DNA of 53,692 nt from Vicinamibacterales bacterium (GCA_937766455.1 CALLXD010000029.1:1-53692); one strand, 5' to 3'; shown: positions 10,214 to 19,517, counted from the first letter of the stretch. Numbers and translations are program-made. The notes: a model not told the origin generated them from the sequence alone.

Positions 10214-11136
10214 CGTGCTGGTACCGCGGTCCCCGGCCGGTGAGATGTTGGCGGCGGTGGTGAGGACGATGTGCGCGCCTGCAGCAGCGAGAGATCCTGC
10301 GGGGGGTTGCCCCGTGCGCCACGTGTGACGTGTTCACGGAGAAGAAATCGTGGTGCGAGGTGGCGACGAAGATAGGCCGCCGAGAAGAAGACGCCGCACC
10401 GGTTGCTGCCGGCCGCGTCGGCGTCGCGCACCACTAGCTCGGCCGCGTGGAACCGGTCTCGTTCGGAGGCTGACAGTGTGTCCAGATACGCCTCACCATG
10501 GGTCGAGATGATCAGGTGACCACCGGGGCGCAGGACTCGAGCCAATTCGGCGACCCATCGGCTGTGCAATGGCTCCGGCAGATGCGTGAACACGGACAGG
10601 GCGTAGATGAGGTCGAAGCTTGCGGTCGGGTACGGAAGTGGCGGTTCCAGGCCGTTGGTTTCGAACTGCGCGAACGGCAGTCGCTGCCGACACCACCGGA
10701 TCAGCACGGGATTGTAGTCGCACCCGTGAATCTCCGCCGACAGGTTGGCCCAGTGTCGGAGCACTCGCCCGCATCCGCACCCAAAGTCGAGGATGGTCCT
10801 GACCTCCGAGACCGGGGTGTCGTGTCGGGCGAGCTGCGCTCGGATGCTGTCGGCACCAGCGCGGCCGCTCTGCACGAACCACTCGATCGACGGCGACGCC
10901 GTCGTCAACATCAAGAGCCGCGCGGGTGGAATCGGCAGGTTGTCGCCACCGCCGGCACGTAGGAATCGACGATTGTGGGCTACCCAGCTCAGCGCCGTGA
11001 CGGCGTCACGGATTCGACGGGCGCCATCCAGCATCCGGAGTCGTGCGAGTGCGGCCTTCAGCACCGCTCTCGCGGAAAGCCGCGGCACGTGGGCGCTCAG
11101 CGGGTCTTCAGGGGGCCAAAGGCGGTCGCGAGCCAC
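10210..11136 (-). CDS. Class I SAM-dependent methyltransferase
   Basis: Rossmann-fold methyltransferase with motif I ILDFGCGCGRVL at 115-126, an acidic loop GCDYNPVLI, FDLIYALSVFTHLPE and RVLRPGGHLIISTHGE. The substrate is unknown; sequences like this are often found with surface-polysaccharide genes. From ATG 11136 it would overlap the small membrane-protein gene upstream by 40 bases. A GTG at 11088 (codon 17), just past that gene's stop, is a reasonable alternative start. Neither has a good Shine-Dalgarno. The basic, Ala-rich N-terminus before residue 60 is poorly conserved-looking. The gene is second in a minus-strand unit: small membrane protein, methyltransferase, PHP hydrolase. Confidence 0.8.
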   Translation of the reverse strand: MARDRLWPPEDPLSAHVPRLSARAVLKAALARLRMLDGARRIRDAVTALSWVAHNRRFLRAGGGDNLPIPPARLLMLTTASPSIEWFVQSGRAGADSIRAQLARHDTPVSEVRTILDFGCGCGRVLRHWANLSAEIHGCDYNPVLIRWCRQRLPFAQFETNGLEPPLPYPTASFDLIYALSVFTHLPEPLHSRWVAELARVLRPGGHLIISTHGEAYLDTLSASERDRFHAAELVVRDADAAGSNRCGVFFSAAYLRRHLAPRFLLREHVTRGARGNPPQDLSLLQARTSSSPPPPTSHRPGTAVPAR

Positions 11137-11309
11137 AGGCCTACAGCCAGGACCGTCGTGCTGGCGCCGACGACCATGTACACCCTCGAGTCGGGTGCGT
11201 AGTCCATATACAGGTAGTAGGGCAGGATCGCGATATCGAGGAAGATGGCGACCAGGAAGAAGGTGAGCGTGAGCTTCCCGGCCGGCCCCAATTCTTGTGT
11301 GTTGGTCAT
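11097..11309 (-). CDS. Small two-helix membrane protein
   Basis: A 70-residue protein with two predicted transmembrane helices (LTLTFFLVAIFLDIAILPYY and VVGASTTVLAVGLWLATAF) separated by a short acidic loop. I do not recognise a family. It starts at ATG 11309 with AGGGAT about 6 bases upstream, and is the first gene of the unit with the methyltransferase and PHP hydrolase. Its promoter must lie in the 118-base divergent region shared with the cupin gene. Reality is supported by the clean hydrophobic pattern and by the lack of another use for this stretch. Confidence 0.6.
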   Translation of the reverse strand: MTNTQELGPAGKLTLTFFLVAIFLDIAILPYYLYMDYAPDSRVYMVVGASTTVLAVGLWLATAFGPLKTR

Positions 11310-11427
11310 GAGATCCCTAGAGAAATGAGGCTCCTAGTCTCGCCGCTGAGCGCCGCGCTGTCAACGGGTGGGCTCGTGTACACTCTGCTCACTGTCACGC
11401 GAAGGCTATTGAGGAAGGGAGACCCGC

Positions 11428-12030
11428 ATGCGGAACGTCGTGGTGAGCGTCGTGATCGTGGTGGCGGCATTCGTCCTGGGCCGGGCGTCGGCGCAGGATG
11501 TTGAACCGTCGTGCCCGGGGTGTCCAGCCGCCCATATTTCCACCGCCGAACTCGACCGCTACGCAGCGCTGGGCCGCGAACAGGGGCTTGTCGATCAGCA
11601 GGTGAGGTCCATCGACATCGGCCGGTCGAAGGTGCAGATTGCGATGGCCTATCGAGGGGCGCTGGACGAGCCCGGACCCAGGTCGGTCGCGTCACACGAC
11701 CTGGTCACCGAGGTCTACGTGGTCCTGAGCGGTTCAGGGACGAACCGCACCGGTCCCGACCTGGTAGACCCTGTGCGCCGGCCACCTGACCATCGCGCCG
11801 TTCAGCTGCTCAATGGTCCCGGGAGTAATTCGGTCGATATCCGGGACGCGCAAACGCACGAGCTGCAAGCGGGTGACATCTTTGTCATTCCCGCCGGAAC
11901 CGGGCATCAGTTCAGCAAGATCGACGACCACATCAGCTATTTGATGGTGCGCATCGACCCGGACAAGGTCGTGCCGCTGATGGACGAGAGGGCGTCTGAG
12001 GCCTATCTGGCCGAGCAGGTAGGGCCGTGA
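11428..12030 (+). CDS. Exported cupin-domain protein
   Basis: A 200-residue protein with a signal peptide (VVVSVVIVVAAFVLGRASAQ) followed by a single cupin barrel. The motifs are LVTEVYVVLSGSG for cupin motif 1, and GDIFVIPAGTGHQFSKIDDH with SYLMVRID for motif 2, giving a metal site near the end. CPGCP near the mature N-terminus is unusual and could form a disulfide. GGAAGGGAGA precedes ATG 11428. The stop TGA at 12028-12030 lies 11 bases before the PQQ dehydrogenase start, so the two are an operon. The cupin might modify or bind a product of that enzyme, but this is inference. Confidence 0.75.
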   Translation: MRNVVVSVVIVVAAFVLGRASAQDVEPSCPGCPAAHISTAELDRYAALGREQGLVDQQVRSIDIGRSKVQIAMAYRGALDEPGPRSVASHDLVTEVYVVLSGSGTNRTGPDLVDPVRRPPDHRAVQLLNGPGSNSVDIRDAQTHELQAGDIFVIPAGTGHQFSKIDDHISYLMVRIDPDKVVPLMDERASEAYLAEQVGP

Positions 12031-12041
12031 GGGAGCGACCG

Positions 12042-14138
12042 ATGGCAGACGCACGACGGTGTCGAGCGGTAGCGCTGGGTCTGGCCCTCGGGATGCTCCC
12101 GCTCGCGGTGGCGGCGCAGACGGTGTCGGAGGGGACCGAGCGTGGCGAGTGGCCTGTCTATCATGGGAATCTGGCGCAGCAGCACTACTCGCCACTCGAT
12201 CAGATCACCGCCGACAACTTCGATGACCTCGAGGTGGCGTGGACGTTCAAGACCGACAACCTCGGCACCCGTCCGGAATTCAAGCTGGTCGGGACCCCGC
12301 TGATGGTGGGCGGGCGACTGTATGCGTCTGGTGGGTCACGCCGATCGGTGGTCGCGCTTGACGCCGCGACGGGCGAGCTGCTCTGGGTCCACGGGGAGCG
12401 GGAGGGCGCTCGCGGGGCCGCGTCGCCGCGACAGCTGTCCGGCCGTGGCGTCGCGTACTGGAACGACCGCACGGGGTCGGGTCCGCGCCGGCCGCGCGTG
12501 CTCGACGAGCGCATCTTCTACATCACGCCTGGCTTTCGTCTGGTGGCGCTGGACGCCGCGACCGGCCAACGGATACCTGACTTCGGTGACAACGGGTGGA
12601 TCGATCTGAAATCCGCCGCGGTCTACGGCGACGAATTGCCGATCGATCCGGTCACCGGGGAGCTCGGCTTGCATGCGACCCCGACCGTCGCGCGCGACAT
12701 CGTGATGGTGGGGTCGTCCATGCGGGAAGGCCACACGCCGACCACGCACAACAACACCAAAGGGCTCGTGCAGGCCTTCGACGCGCGGACCGGCGAGCGC
12801 CGGTGGACGTTTCACACGATTCCTCGTCCAGGCGAATTCGGGCACGACACGTGGGAAGACGGATCCTGGGAGGTGAACGGCAACGTGGGCGTGTGGAACC
12901 AGATTGCGGCCGATGAGACGTTGGGCCTCGCGTATCTGCCAGTGGAAACGCCGAGCTCAGATTTCTACGGCGGGCACCGTCCCGGCGACAACCTGTTCGC
13001 CGAGAGCCTGGTGGCGCTCGACCTTGAGACTGGCGAACGCCGGTGGCACTTCCAGCTGGTGCACCACCCCATCTGGAATATGGATATCTCGACGGCGCCG
13101 ATTCTCGAAGACCTGACGGTGGACGGCCGTCAGATCAAGGCGGTGTCGATCATGGGCAAGCAGGTGATGGTCTATACCTTCGATCGGGAAACCGGCGAGC
13201 CGGTGTGGCCGATTGAGGAGCGGCCGGTGCCGCAGTCTGCGGTGCCGGGCGAACAGACCAGCCCGACGCAGCCGTTTCCCACCAAGCCTCCTCCCTACGA
13301 CCACCAGGGCGTCACATCAGAGGGACTGATCGACTTCACCCCGGCACTGAACGAAGAGGCGGAACGGCTGCTGCGGCGCTATCAAACCGGGCCGATCTTC
13401 ACACCCCCGGTCGTGAGCGATCTGGACGGAGCCATCAGTTCCTTTCGGTCGTCCGGTGGGACCAACTGGCCGGGAGGAGCATTCGACCCGGAGACGCAGA
13501 TTCTGTATGCCCCTTCCTACACGTCGATGGTCACCGTCGGGCTCCTGCCACCACCGAATCCAGAATTCTCGGATATCCGATACATACGTGGCAACGTCCT
13601 GACCGGCGTGCGATTTGTCCCGACCGGCGGTGACACGTCAGGTGCCGACACGCCGGCGCGGCGTCCGATCGAGGTATTCGGAGGCACCGGGGCGAGCACC
13701 GCCACCCCGAACCCCCAGGGGTTGCCGTTCCTCAAACCGCCGTATGGGAAGTTGACCGCGATTGATATGAGCCGCGGAGAGATTCTGTGGCAGGTTCCGC
13801 ACGGCGAGACCCCTGACCGAATCAAGCGCCATCCAGCCCTGCAGGGACTCGAACTGCCTCGGACCGGTCAGAGCGGGGCGGTCGGCGCCCTCGTGACCAA
13901 GACGTTGGTCATCATGGGAGAACCCCAGGCCACAACCACCGCGTCCGGCGTCCGAGGGGCGATGTTGCGCGCCTATGACAAGGCCACGGGGGCCGAGGTC
14001 GGCGCCGTCTACATGCCGGCGCAGCAGAGTGGGTCACCGATGACCTACATGGTGGACGGCACCCAGTACATTGTCGTGGCGGTGAGTGGCGGGGTGTATT
14101 CGGGGGAATACAGGGCGTACAGGGTCCCGCCCGAGTAG
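12042..14138 (+). CDS. PQQ-dependent dehydrogenase (membrane glucose dehydrogenase-like), soluble form
   Basis: Quinoprotein beta-propeller of about 698 residues with a signal peptide (VALGLALGMLPLAVAAQ) and no transmembrane bundle or heme motif. Repeated PQQ-blade signatures are visible: LEVAWTFKTDN, VALDAATGELLW, VALDAATGQRIPDFG, VALDLETGERRWHFQLVHH and MSRGEILWQVPHG. The family oxidises sugars or alcohols in the periplasm and passes electrons to quinone. I chose ATG 12042 because GGGAG at 12031-12035 is correctly spaced from it. A GTG at 12027 in the same frame would overlap the cupin stop. Followed 166 bases later by the PDLQGVW-family gene. Confidence 0.85.
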   Translation: MADARRCRAVALGLALGMLPLAVAAQTVSEGTERGEWPVYHGNLAQQHYSPLDQITADNFDDLEVAWTFKTDNLGTRPEFKLVGTPLMVGGRLYASGGSRRSVVALDAATGELLWVHGEREGARGAASPRQLSGRGVAYWNDRTGSGPRRPRVLDERIFYITPGFRLVALDAATGQRIPDFGDNGWIDLKSAAVYGDELPIDPVTGELGLHATPTVARDIVMVGSSMREGHTPTTHNNTKGLVQAFDARTGERRWTFHTIPRPGEFGHDTWEDGSWEVNGNVGVWNQIAADETLGLAYLPVETPSSDFYGGHRPGDNLFAESLVALDLETGERRWHFQLVHHPIWNMDISTAPILEDLTVDGRQIKAVSIMGKQVMVYTFDRETGEPVWPIEERPVPQSAVPGEQTSPTQPFPTKPPPYDHQGVTSEGLIDFTPALNEEAERLLRRYQTGPIFTPPVVSDLDGAISSFRSSGGTNWPGGAFDPETQILYAPSYTSMVTVGLLPPPNPEFSDIRYIRGNVLTGVRFVPTGGDTSGADTPARRPIEVFGGTGASTATPNPQGLPFLKPPYGKLTAIDMSRGEILWQVPHGETPDRIKRHPALQGLELPRTGQSGAVGALVTKTLVIMGEPQATTTASGVRGAMLRAYDKATGAEVGAVYMPAQQSGSPMTYMVDGTQYIVVAVSGGVYSGEYRAYRVPPE

Positions 14139-14304
14139 TGTGCCGATGACGTCTGGTTCTCGGGCTGGGCCGGTCGGAACGTGTGGCGGGTGGCGCGGTC
14201 GCCGCGAACTGACTAAAATTGACGGGCTCGCTCACGCGAGCCGGTGCCGGCCAGGTTCAACGACCGCGCCGGAGCGCCGAGAGACTCTTAAGGAGATTCG
14301 ACGA

Positions 14305-15312
14305 ATGCGTCAGACATGTGTGACCCTGTGTTGCGCCGCAGTCCTCTTGGTCGGCGGGCTCCTGGTGCCATCCCTTGCCGTGGGGCAGACGCTCGAGAGC
14401 ACCTGGAGGCTCCCACGGACGGCGGATGGTCATCCGGACCTCCAAGGAGTCTGGGCCAACAACAACGCGACCCCGCTTGAGCGGCCTGAAGTGTGGGCTG
14501 ACAAGGACACGTTGTCCGCCGAGGAGTTGGCAGCGCTCGAGGTCGCGGCCGCGACCGCCGTCGGCGACGGCGACGCGCTGTTCGGTGACCAACTCGTGCT
14601 CGCCGCCATCGAGGGCATCGAGGCCACGTCCTACGACCCGACCACGGGGAACTACAACCAATTTTGGATTGCCGAGCGGGATTTCACCAGCCAGACCTCC
14701 CTGGTGATCGACCCGGCGAACGGTCGAATTCCCGATGTGACGGCGGCCGCACGCGAGCGCAGACAGCAGGCTGTCGCCTACGCCCGAGATCACCCGGCCG
14801 ATAGTTATACCGACCGACCCCTATCGGAGCGTTGCGTCAGCTACGGAGTGCCACGGCTCGGCGCAGGCTACAACAGCTACAACCAGTTGTTCCAGAGTGC
14901 GAACCACGTCGTGTTCATGAACGAAATGATTCACGACGCGCGGGTGATTCCGCTGACCGGGTTGCCCCATGCCCCTGATGCGGTCCGGCAGCTTCATGGT
15001 GATTCCCGCGGCCGATGGGACGGCGACACGTTGGTGGTGGAGACGACCAACTACTCATCGGACGCAACGTTTCGCGGATCATCGGACGGATTGCACATGG
15101 TCGAGCGATTTACACTGGCCGGGCCCAGGACGCTCAACTACGAAGTGACGCTGACTGACCCGACCGTGTGGTCCAGACCGTGGACGGTCTTGATTCCATT
15201 GAGCCGGAGCGACGAACCGATGTTCGAGTATGCCTGTCACGAAGGCAATATCGGTATGGACGGTATTTTGTCTGGCCATCGCGCAGAGGAGCGTGAGGCG
15301 GCGTCCAAATAG
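14305..15312 (+). CDS. Secreted PDLQGVW-family protein of unknown function (copy 1)
   Basis: A 335-residue exported protein. The start ATG 14305 follows AAGGAG at 14290-14295. After the signal peptide come the family landmarks PDLQGVW, TPLERP, NYNQFWIAE, TSLVIDPANGRIPD, RCVSYGVPRLG, GDTLVVETTNY and EYACHEGNIGM. The same landmarks occur in the gene at 33015-33989, and weaker ones in the gene at 22786-23577. I know the family as widespread in Acidobacteriota, usually beside secreted dehydrogenases or peptidases, and without an assigned reaction. The conserved Cys, His and Asp residues near the C-terminus are candidates for a functional site. Confidence 0.75.
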   Translation: MRQTCVTLCCAAVLLVGGLLVPSLAVGQTLESTWRLPRTADGHPDLQGVWANNNATPLERPEVWADKDTLSAEELAALEVAAATAVGDGDALFGDQLVLAAIEGIEATSYDPTTGNYNQFWIAERDFTSQTSLVIDPANGRIPDVTAAARERRQQAVAYARDHPADSYTDRPLSERCVSYGVPRLGAGYNSYNQLFQSANHVVFMNEMIHDARVIPLTGLPHAPDAVRQLHGDSRGRWDGDTLVVETTNYSSDATFRGSSDGLHMVERFTLAGPRTLNYEVTLTDPTVWSRPWTVLIPLSRSDEPMFEYACHEGNIGMDGILSGHRAEEREAASK

Positions 15313-15384
15313 ACTCTCCGGTTGCGTCGCGCGGTGAGTTCCGCGTGGCGCGCCGGTGCGTGTGTCCTGCGCGCGAACCCACCC

Positions 15385-16674
15385 ATGAACCTTCCGGCAC
15401 GACTCCTGGGGGTCGGCGCGATCGTGTGCGCCTCCTCGTCCATCGCTGCGTTCGCGCAGCGAGACGTGGATCAGGACGCGGTCATTCGACAGTTGGCCGC
15501 CCGGCCGGAGATCCGCCAGGCCCTCGAGCTGGCACGAGCGCTCGAGGCTGACGCGGAGTCCGACCTCATCGAGCTCACCGAGATTCCCGCACCGCCGTTT
15601 GCGGAGTCCGCCCGGGCGTCGCGGTTCGCCGAGATGCTCCAGGCAACGGGTCTGCCCGAGGTGTCGATCGACGAGGTCGGCAATGTGCTCGCTCGTCGGA
15701 CCGGATCTGGCTCCGGAGAGACGGTTGCGATCGTGGCGCACCTCGACACCGTCTTTCCAGCGGGGACAGACGTGACGGTCCGTCGTCGCGGTGGTCGGCT
15801 GTACGCGCCCGGTATCGGCGACAATACCCGCGGTCTGGTGCTGCTTCTCAATGTGGCGACGGCGCTGGAGGACGCAGGCGTGCGGACGAGCGCGGACATT
15901 TTGTTTGTCGGGAGCGTCGGTGAAGAAGGGCTCGGGGACTTGCGCGGCATTCGCCACTTGCTCCGGCGCGGTGGCCCCCGGGTCGACCAGATGATTGCCA
16001 TTGACGGCGGTAGTGATAGCCGGGTGGTCAATCGCGCCCTCGGGTCGCGTCGGTATCGCGTGACGGTGACTGGTCCGGGGGGGCACTCGTGGGGTGACTT
16101 CGGGCTTGCGAATCCCGTCCACGCATTGGGACGAGCCACCTATTACTTTGACGTGGCCGCGGAAGTGGTCGTCAATACGGGGTCGCCGGCCAGCTACAAC
16201 GTCGGGCGTGTCGGGGGGGGGACGTCGGTCAATGCGGTGCCGCACGACAGTTGGGCTGAGATTGACCTGCGCTCCGTGGACCCAGACCAGGTCGATCGCC
16301 TGGAGCGGGTATTGCGTGAGTCGGTCGCCCGTGCCGTCGACGAGCAGAACCGAGCCAGGGACCGGGGCGAGTCGCTCGAGGCTGATTTCGAGCTGATCGG
16401 GGACCGTCCGTCCGGCACCGTGGCGGAGGAGACTGCACTCGTGCAACAGGCGATGGCGGTGACCCGTTTCCTCGGGAACCAGCCCCGGCTGGGTGCCGCG
16501 TCGACGGACGCGAATGTGCCGATTGCCAACGGACTTCCTGCCGTCACGTTGGGGCGGGGCGGGGCCGGGGGCGGCGCCCACGCGCTCCAGGAATGGTGGG
16601 CACCCCGTGACGCGCACATCGCGGTGCAGCGTGCGTTGCTCGTGCTCGTTGCATCGGCCGGACTGGCTGACTGA
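15385..16674 (+). CDS. Exported M20-family zinc peptidase
   Basis: M20 metallopeptidase of about 429 residues, tripeptidase-T or carboxypeptidase-like. ATG 15385 gives a good signal peptide (LLGVGAIVCASSSIAAFAQ). Zinc-site motifs are AHLDTVFP, then GIGDNTRG, the catalytic GEEGLGD, and a dimerisation domain with GPGGHSWGDFG. The final ligand region GGGAHALQEW is present. It probably removes terminal residues from small peptides in the periplasm. The gene runs toward the FAH-type gene, and the two ends share a strong hairpin at 16701-16743. Confidence 0.85.
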   Translation: MNLPARLLGVGAIVCASSSIAAFAQRDVDQDAVIRQLAARPEIRQALELARALEADAESDLIELTEIPAPPFAESARASRFAEMLQATGLPEVSIDEVGNVLARRTGSGSGETVAIVAHLDTVFPAGTDVTVRRRGGRLYAPGIGDNTRGLVLLLNVATALEDAGVRTSADILFVGSVGEEGLGDLRGIRHLLRRGGPRVDQMIAIDGGSDSRVVNRALGSRRYRVTVTGPGGHSWGDFGLANPVHALGRATYYFDVAAEVVVNTGSPASYNVGRVGGGTSVNAVPHDSWAEIDLRSVDPDQVDRLERVLRESVARAVDEQNRARDRGESLEADFELIGDRPSGTVAEETALVQQAMAVTRFLGNQPRLGAASTDANVPIANGLPAVTLGRGGAGGGAHALQEWWAPRDAHIAVQRALLVLVASAGLAD

Positions 16675-16700
16675 CGGTTCGGGCCGGGTTACCTTTCCTC

Positions 16701-16743
16701 AAAAAAAACGGCGCCGGCCGGGAGTGTCCTCCCAGCCGGCGCC
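16701..16743 (-). terminator. Rho-independent terminator of the FAH-family gene
   Basis: A 15-bp stem (16710-16724 with 16729-16743, 4-base loop) is followed on the minus strand by eight U residues, the complement of A8 at 16701-16708. The single imperfect position, C19/A34 on the plus strand, becomes a G-U pair in the minus-strand RNA. This shows that the hairpin serves the minus-strand transcript. It may also slow transcription arriving from the M20 gene. Confidence 0.85.
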
Positions 16744-16775
16744 CTGTCTGTTACCCGAAGGCTCTCACCGCACCG

Positions 16776-17921
16776 TCAGCGATAGGACTGGACCGGCGGC
16801 AGCTGCGAGCCGGACAAGTCGTCTGGAATGCTCTCCTCGGCGACGACGGTGTGCGTTAGCGTGCCGATGCCCTCGATGGTGGCGCTGATCGTCTCACCAG
16901 CCTGCAGGTAGCCAGAGCCTGTCGCGCGCTCGACGCGACCAGCGCCGGTTCCGCCCGACGTCCCGCTTTGCAGCACGTCACCGGGATATACGGTGATGAG
17001 CGACGACGCGTACTCGATCAGCTCCGGGATGTTGTGGATCATGTCTCCCGCCCTGGCCTCCTGAACGGTCACGCCGTCGATGACCAGGCTCTGGTGCAGA
17101 CGCTCCATCGGATCGCCGTAGAACTCCTTTGGAACGATCCACGGCCCATGGGGCGCGAACGTGTCATGGCCCTTGCCGACGAACCAGTCTGAACCGGAGC
17201 CGTAGCCACCCGGCGGACGCCCGCCACGGTCGGAGACATCCATGGCGACCATGTAGCCGAACACGTGGTCGTAGGCACGGTTCGCGGAGATGTACTTGCC
17301 CGCGCGGCCGAATACGATAGCCATCTCGACTTCCCATTCGATCCGGTCACGGCCATAAGGCATCACGATGTCGTCGCCGCTGCCGATGACCGCGCCGCGG
17401 GTCGGCTTGAGGAACAGGTACGGCACCCCCCGATCCTCCTGCCGCTCCCGGGTTCTCGCCTGCAGCTCCTCTGGGGTGCAGCCTTCACACGCGTGCGTGT
17501 AGAAGTTGACCGCCGCATTCATGAGCTTGCTGGGATACATGATGGGAGGTCGGGCGCGCAATTCCGACACGTCGTAGACGTAGTCGGCCCGACTGCCCCC
17601 GGAGAGTGCGTTTTGTGCGATCGCGTGATTGACGATTTCATACAACCGGTACTTGAGGCCGTATTCATAGCGCCCGATGAGTTCCATCATGTCCTCCGGC
17701 ATCGGCACCGTGGCGTACTCTGGGCCCGCTTCGAGCACCATGTTCGCGACTTCGATGTCGATAACCAGGGAGTCCCTGAGGATCAGCACTACGTGTGGCA
17801 CACCGTGGATGTCGAAGGTGCCCACTTTGAACGGCTCAGCCGGGGTGACGTCCGTCTGGGCTGTGGCCGTGCCGACGCTGGCGAGCGCCACGATCAGGCC
17901 TAACATCAATGTTCGTCGCAT
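16776..17921 (-). CDS. Exported fumarylacetoacetate hydrolase (FAH)-family protein
   Basis: A 381-residue protein with a signal peptide (MLGLIVALASVGTATAQ) and a C-terminal FAH domain: the motif EWEVEMAIVFGRAGKYI with its paired acidic metal ligands, AYDHVFGYMVAMDVSDR, and GDVLQSGTSGGTG. FAH proteins hydrolyse or decarboxylate beta-keto acids with Mg2+ and are normally cytosolic. An exported version is unusual. The start ATG 17921 is supported by GAGGAG just upstream and by the signal peptide; a longer frame upstream is out of context. The N-terminal 110 residues contain Met- and Tyr-rich segments I cannot assign. Transcription ends at the terminator at 16701-16743. Confidence 0.8.
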   Translation of the reverse strand: MRRTLMLGLIVALASVGTATAQTDVTPAEPFKVGTFDIHGVPHVVLILRDSLVIDIEVANMVLEAGPEYATVPMPEDMMELIGRYEYGLKYRLYEIVNHAIAQNALSGGSRADYVYDVSELRARPPIMYPSKLMNAAVNFYTHACEGCTPEELQARTRERQEDRGVPYLFLKPTRGAVIGSGDDIVMPYGRDRIEWEVEMAIVFGRAGKYISANRAYDHVFGYMVAMDVSDRGGRPPGGYGSGSDWFVGKGHDTFAPHGPWIVPKEFYGDPMERLHQSLVIDGVTVQEARAGDMIHNIPELIEYASSLITVYPGDVLQSGTSGGTGAGRVERATGSGYLQAGETISATIEGIGTLTHTVVAEESIPDDLSGSQLPPVQSYR

Positions 17922-18086
17922 AGAACTCCTCGTCTTGCAGAAATTTGGGTCACTAAGAGAGGTTCGTTGTACCTCCCTGGCCTTCGAGGTGTCAAGGACG
18001 GCTGAGGGGGTCGCACCCCTACGGGGTTGCGCCTGCGATCGGCGGGCTTCCGTTGCACGTCCCGCGCCGGCCGTCTGGCGAGACCG

Positions 18087-18092
18087 TATACT
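18087..18092 (+). promoter_or_regulatory. -10-like box TATACT, leaderless start for the alkaline phosphatase gene
   Basis: TATACT lies exactly 6 bases before ATG 18099, and no Shine-Dalgarno lies between. With a normal -10 to +1 distance, transcription would start at or beside the ATG, giving a leaderless mRNA. No TTGACA-like -35 is visible at 17 bases upstream. Confidence 0.45.
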
Positions 18093-18098
18093 GAGCGG

Positions 18099-19469
18099 AT
18101 GCGTACCGCATTGGTCGCCGTGCCATGGGTGCTCGCCGCCGCCGTCGCGTGGGGTGGGGGAACGACTCCCGAAGCTCCCCAGCCGACCCCGGCGCGCAAC
18201 GCCATCGTGTTCATCGGAGACGGTGTCGACGACCATCAGTTGACGATCGCCCGGAACTACTTGTTTGGCGCGAGCGGCGGGTTCAGTTTCGATGCCTTTC
18301 CGTATCGCGCGGCGGCGCGGGTGCTGACAGTCCTCGAGTCCGATCCGGGAATACCGGAATATGTGGGGGACTCGGCGAGCGGCGGGACCGCCATTGCAGC
18401 GGGTGTCGTGACCAGCCGCGGCCGGATCGCGACCCGGGCGGGGGATGGGCGTCCGGTGCCGACCTTGCTCGAATTGGCCTCAGAGGCGGGCAAGTGGACC
18501 GGCATCGTGACCACGTCCAGCATTACGGACGCGACGCCGGCCAGCTTTGTGGCCCACATCAATCGGCGCTACTGCCAGGGCCCGCGTGACATGCGACCGA
18601 CGGCGACGGACTCTCGCTGTCTGCAGGCCCTGAAAGCGAACGGGGGGCCGGGGTCGATTGCTGAGCAAATTGCGGCATCAGATGTGGATCTGTTGCTTGG
18701 AGGCGGCTACCGTCACTTCGATCAGCCGGATGAGTCCGGTGTGTCGGTGCTCAGCCAGGCGCGCGACGCGGGGTATCGGGTGGTTCGGGATGCGGCCGGG
18801 TTGAGCGCGGCGGCGGGGCAGCCGGGGAAGCTATTGGGGTTGTTCGGCGACGACACGTTGCCGGTGGAATGGGTGGGTGAGCGCGATGGACGCGCGACGT
18901 CGGTGGCGTTTGAGGCGGACGGATCGGTGATCGACCCCGCGTCTTTCGGGTGCGTCGACAACCCGGAGTTCGGGACGCGACCAACGCTTGAGGAGATGAC
19001 GGCATTCGCCCTCGAACGCCTGGAGCAGGCCCCCGACGGTTTCGTGATGATGGTCGAGAGTGCCTCGATTGACAAGCAGGCGCATCAGGGGCGACCGTGC
19101 GGCCAGATAGGTGAAACCCGCGCGCTCGACGAGGCGGTTCGCGTCGCGACGGCATTTCAGGCGCGACACACGGACACCCTTGTTGTCGTGGCCTCCGATC
19201 ACGGGCACGCGGCCCAGATTATTCCTTGGCCGAGCTTGTTCGCTTCCCGTCCAGATGCCCAATATCCGCCTGGTAAGGTGGCTCGCGTACGGACCCTCGA
19301 GGGGGGAGTCATGGCGGTATCGTACGGGACGAACGCGACCTACCAGGAAGAGCACACCGGTACTCAGGTGCCGGTGTTCGCCCGCGGCCCAGGTGCGGCG
19401 GGCGTGCATGGGCTCATTCAGCAAGCTGATCTGTTCGGCATTGTCCAGCGGGCCCTGGGGTTGGACTGA
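18099..19469 (+). CDS. Alkaline phosphatase (PhoA superfamily), exported
   Basis: A 456-residue phosphomonoesterase for the periplasm. Metal and catalytic motifs are complete: GDGVDD with D41, the nucleophile region GDSASGGTA (S92), TDATPASFVAH, the MVESASIDKQAHQG helix, the SDHGH pair, and the late HTGTQVPVFA histidine. The protein starts with a signal peptide (MRTALVAVPWVLAAAVAWGG). Alkaline phosphatases free inorganic phosphate using two zinc ions and one magnesium. A TATACT box 6 bases before the start suggests leaderless expression. It heads a plus-strand run that continues with the outer-membrane barrel, ATP-grasp and PepSY genes. Confidence 0.85.
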   Translation: MRTALVAVPWVLAAAVAWGGGTTPEAPQPTPARNAIVFIGDGVDDHQLTIARNYLFGASGGFSFDAFPYRAAARVLTVLESDPGIPEYVGDSASGGTAIAAGVVTSRGRIATRAGDGRPVPTLLELASEAGKWTGIVTTSSITDATPASFVAHINRRYCQGPRDMRPTATDSRCLQALKANGGPGSIAEQIAASDVDLLLGGGYRHFDQPDESGVSVLSQARDAGYRVVRDAAGLSAAAGQPGKLLGLFGDDTLPVEWVGERDGRATSVAFEADGSVIDPASFGCVDNPEFGTRPTLEEMTAFALERLEQAPDGFVMMVESASIDKQAHQGRPCGQIGETRALDEAVRVATAFQARHTDTLVVVASDHGHAAQIIPWPSLFASRPDAQYPPGKVARVRTLEGGVMAVSYGTNATYQEEHTGTQVPVFARGPGAAGVHGLIQQADLFGIVQRALGLD

Positions 19470-19517
19470 GGGGGCGGCGGCGACAGGGTGAGCGGAGGGA
19501 AGTGTGGCCAGGAATTG

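Noticed and set aside
12027..12041. GTG 12027 as start of the PQQ dehydrogenase
   Set aside because: ATG 12042 has GGGAG at proper spacing, while the GTG would only add MRERP ahead of the signal peptide.
15079..16617. Minus-strand reading frame of 512 codons opposite the M20 peptidase
   Set aside because: It is the mirror of a clear M20 gene, has Arg/Pro/His-rich composition, no domain, and no ribosome site. GC-rich codon bias opens such frames.
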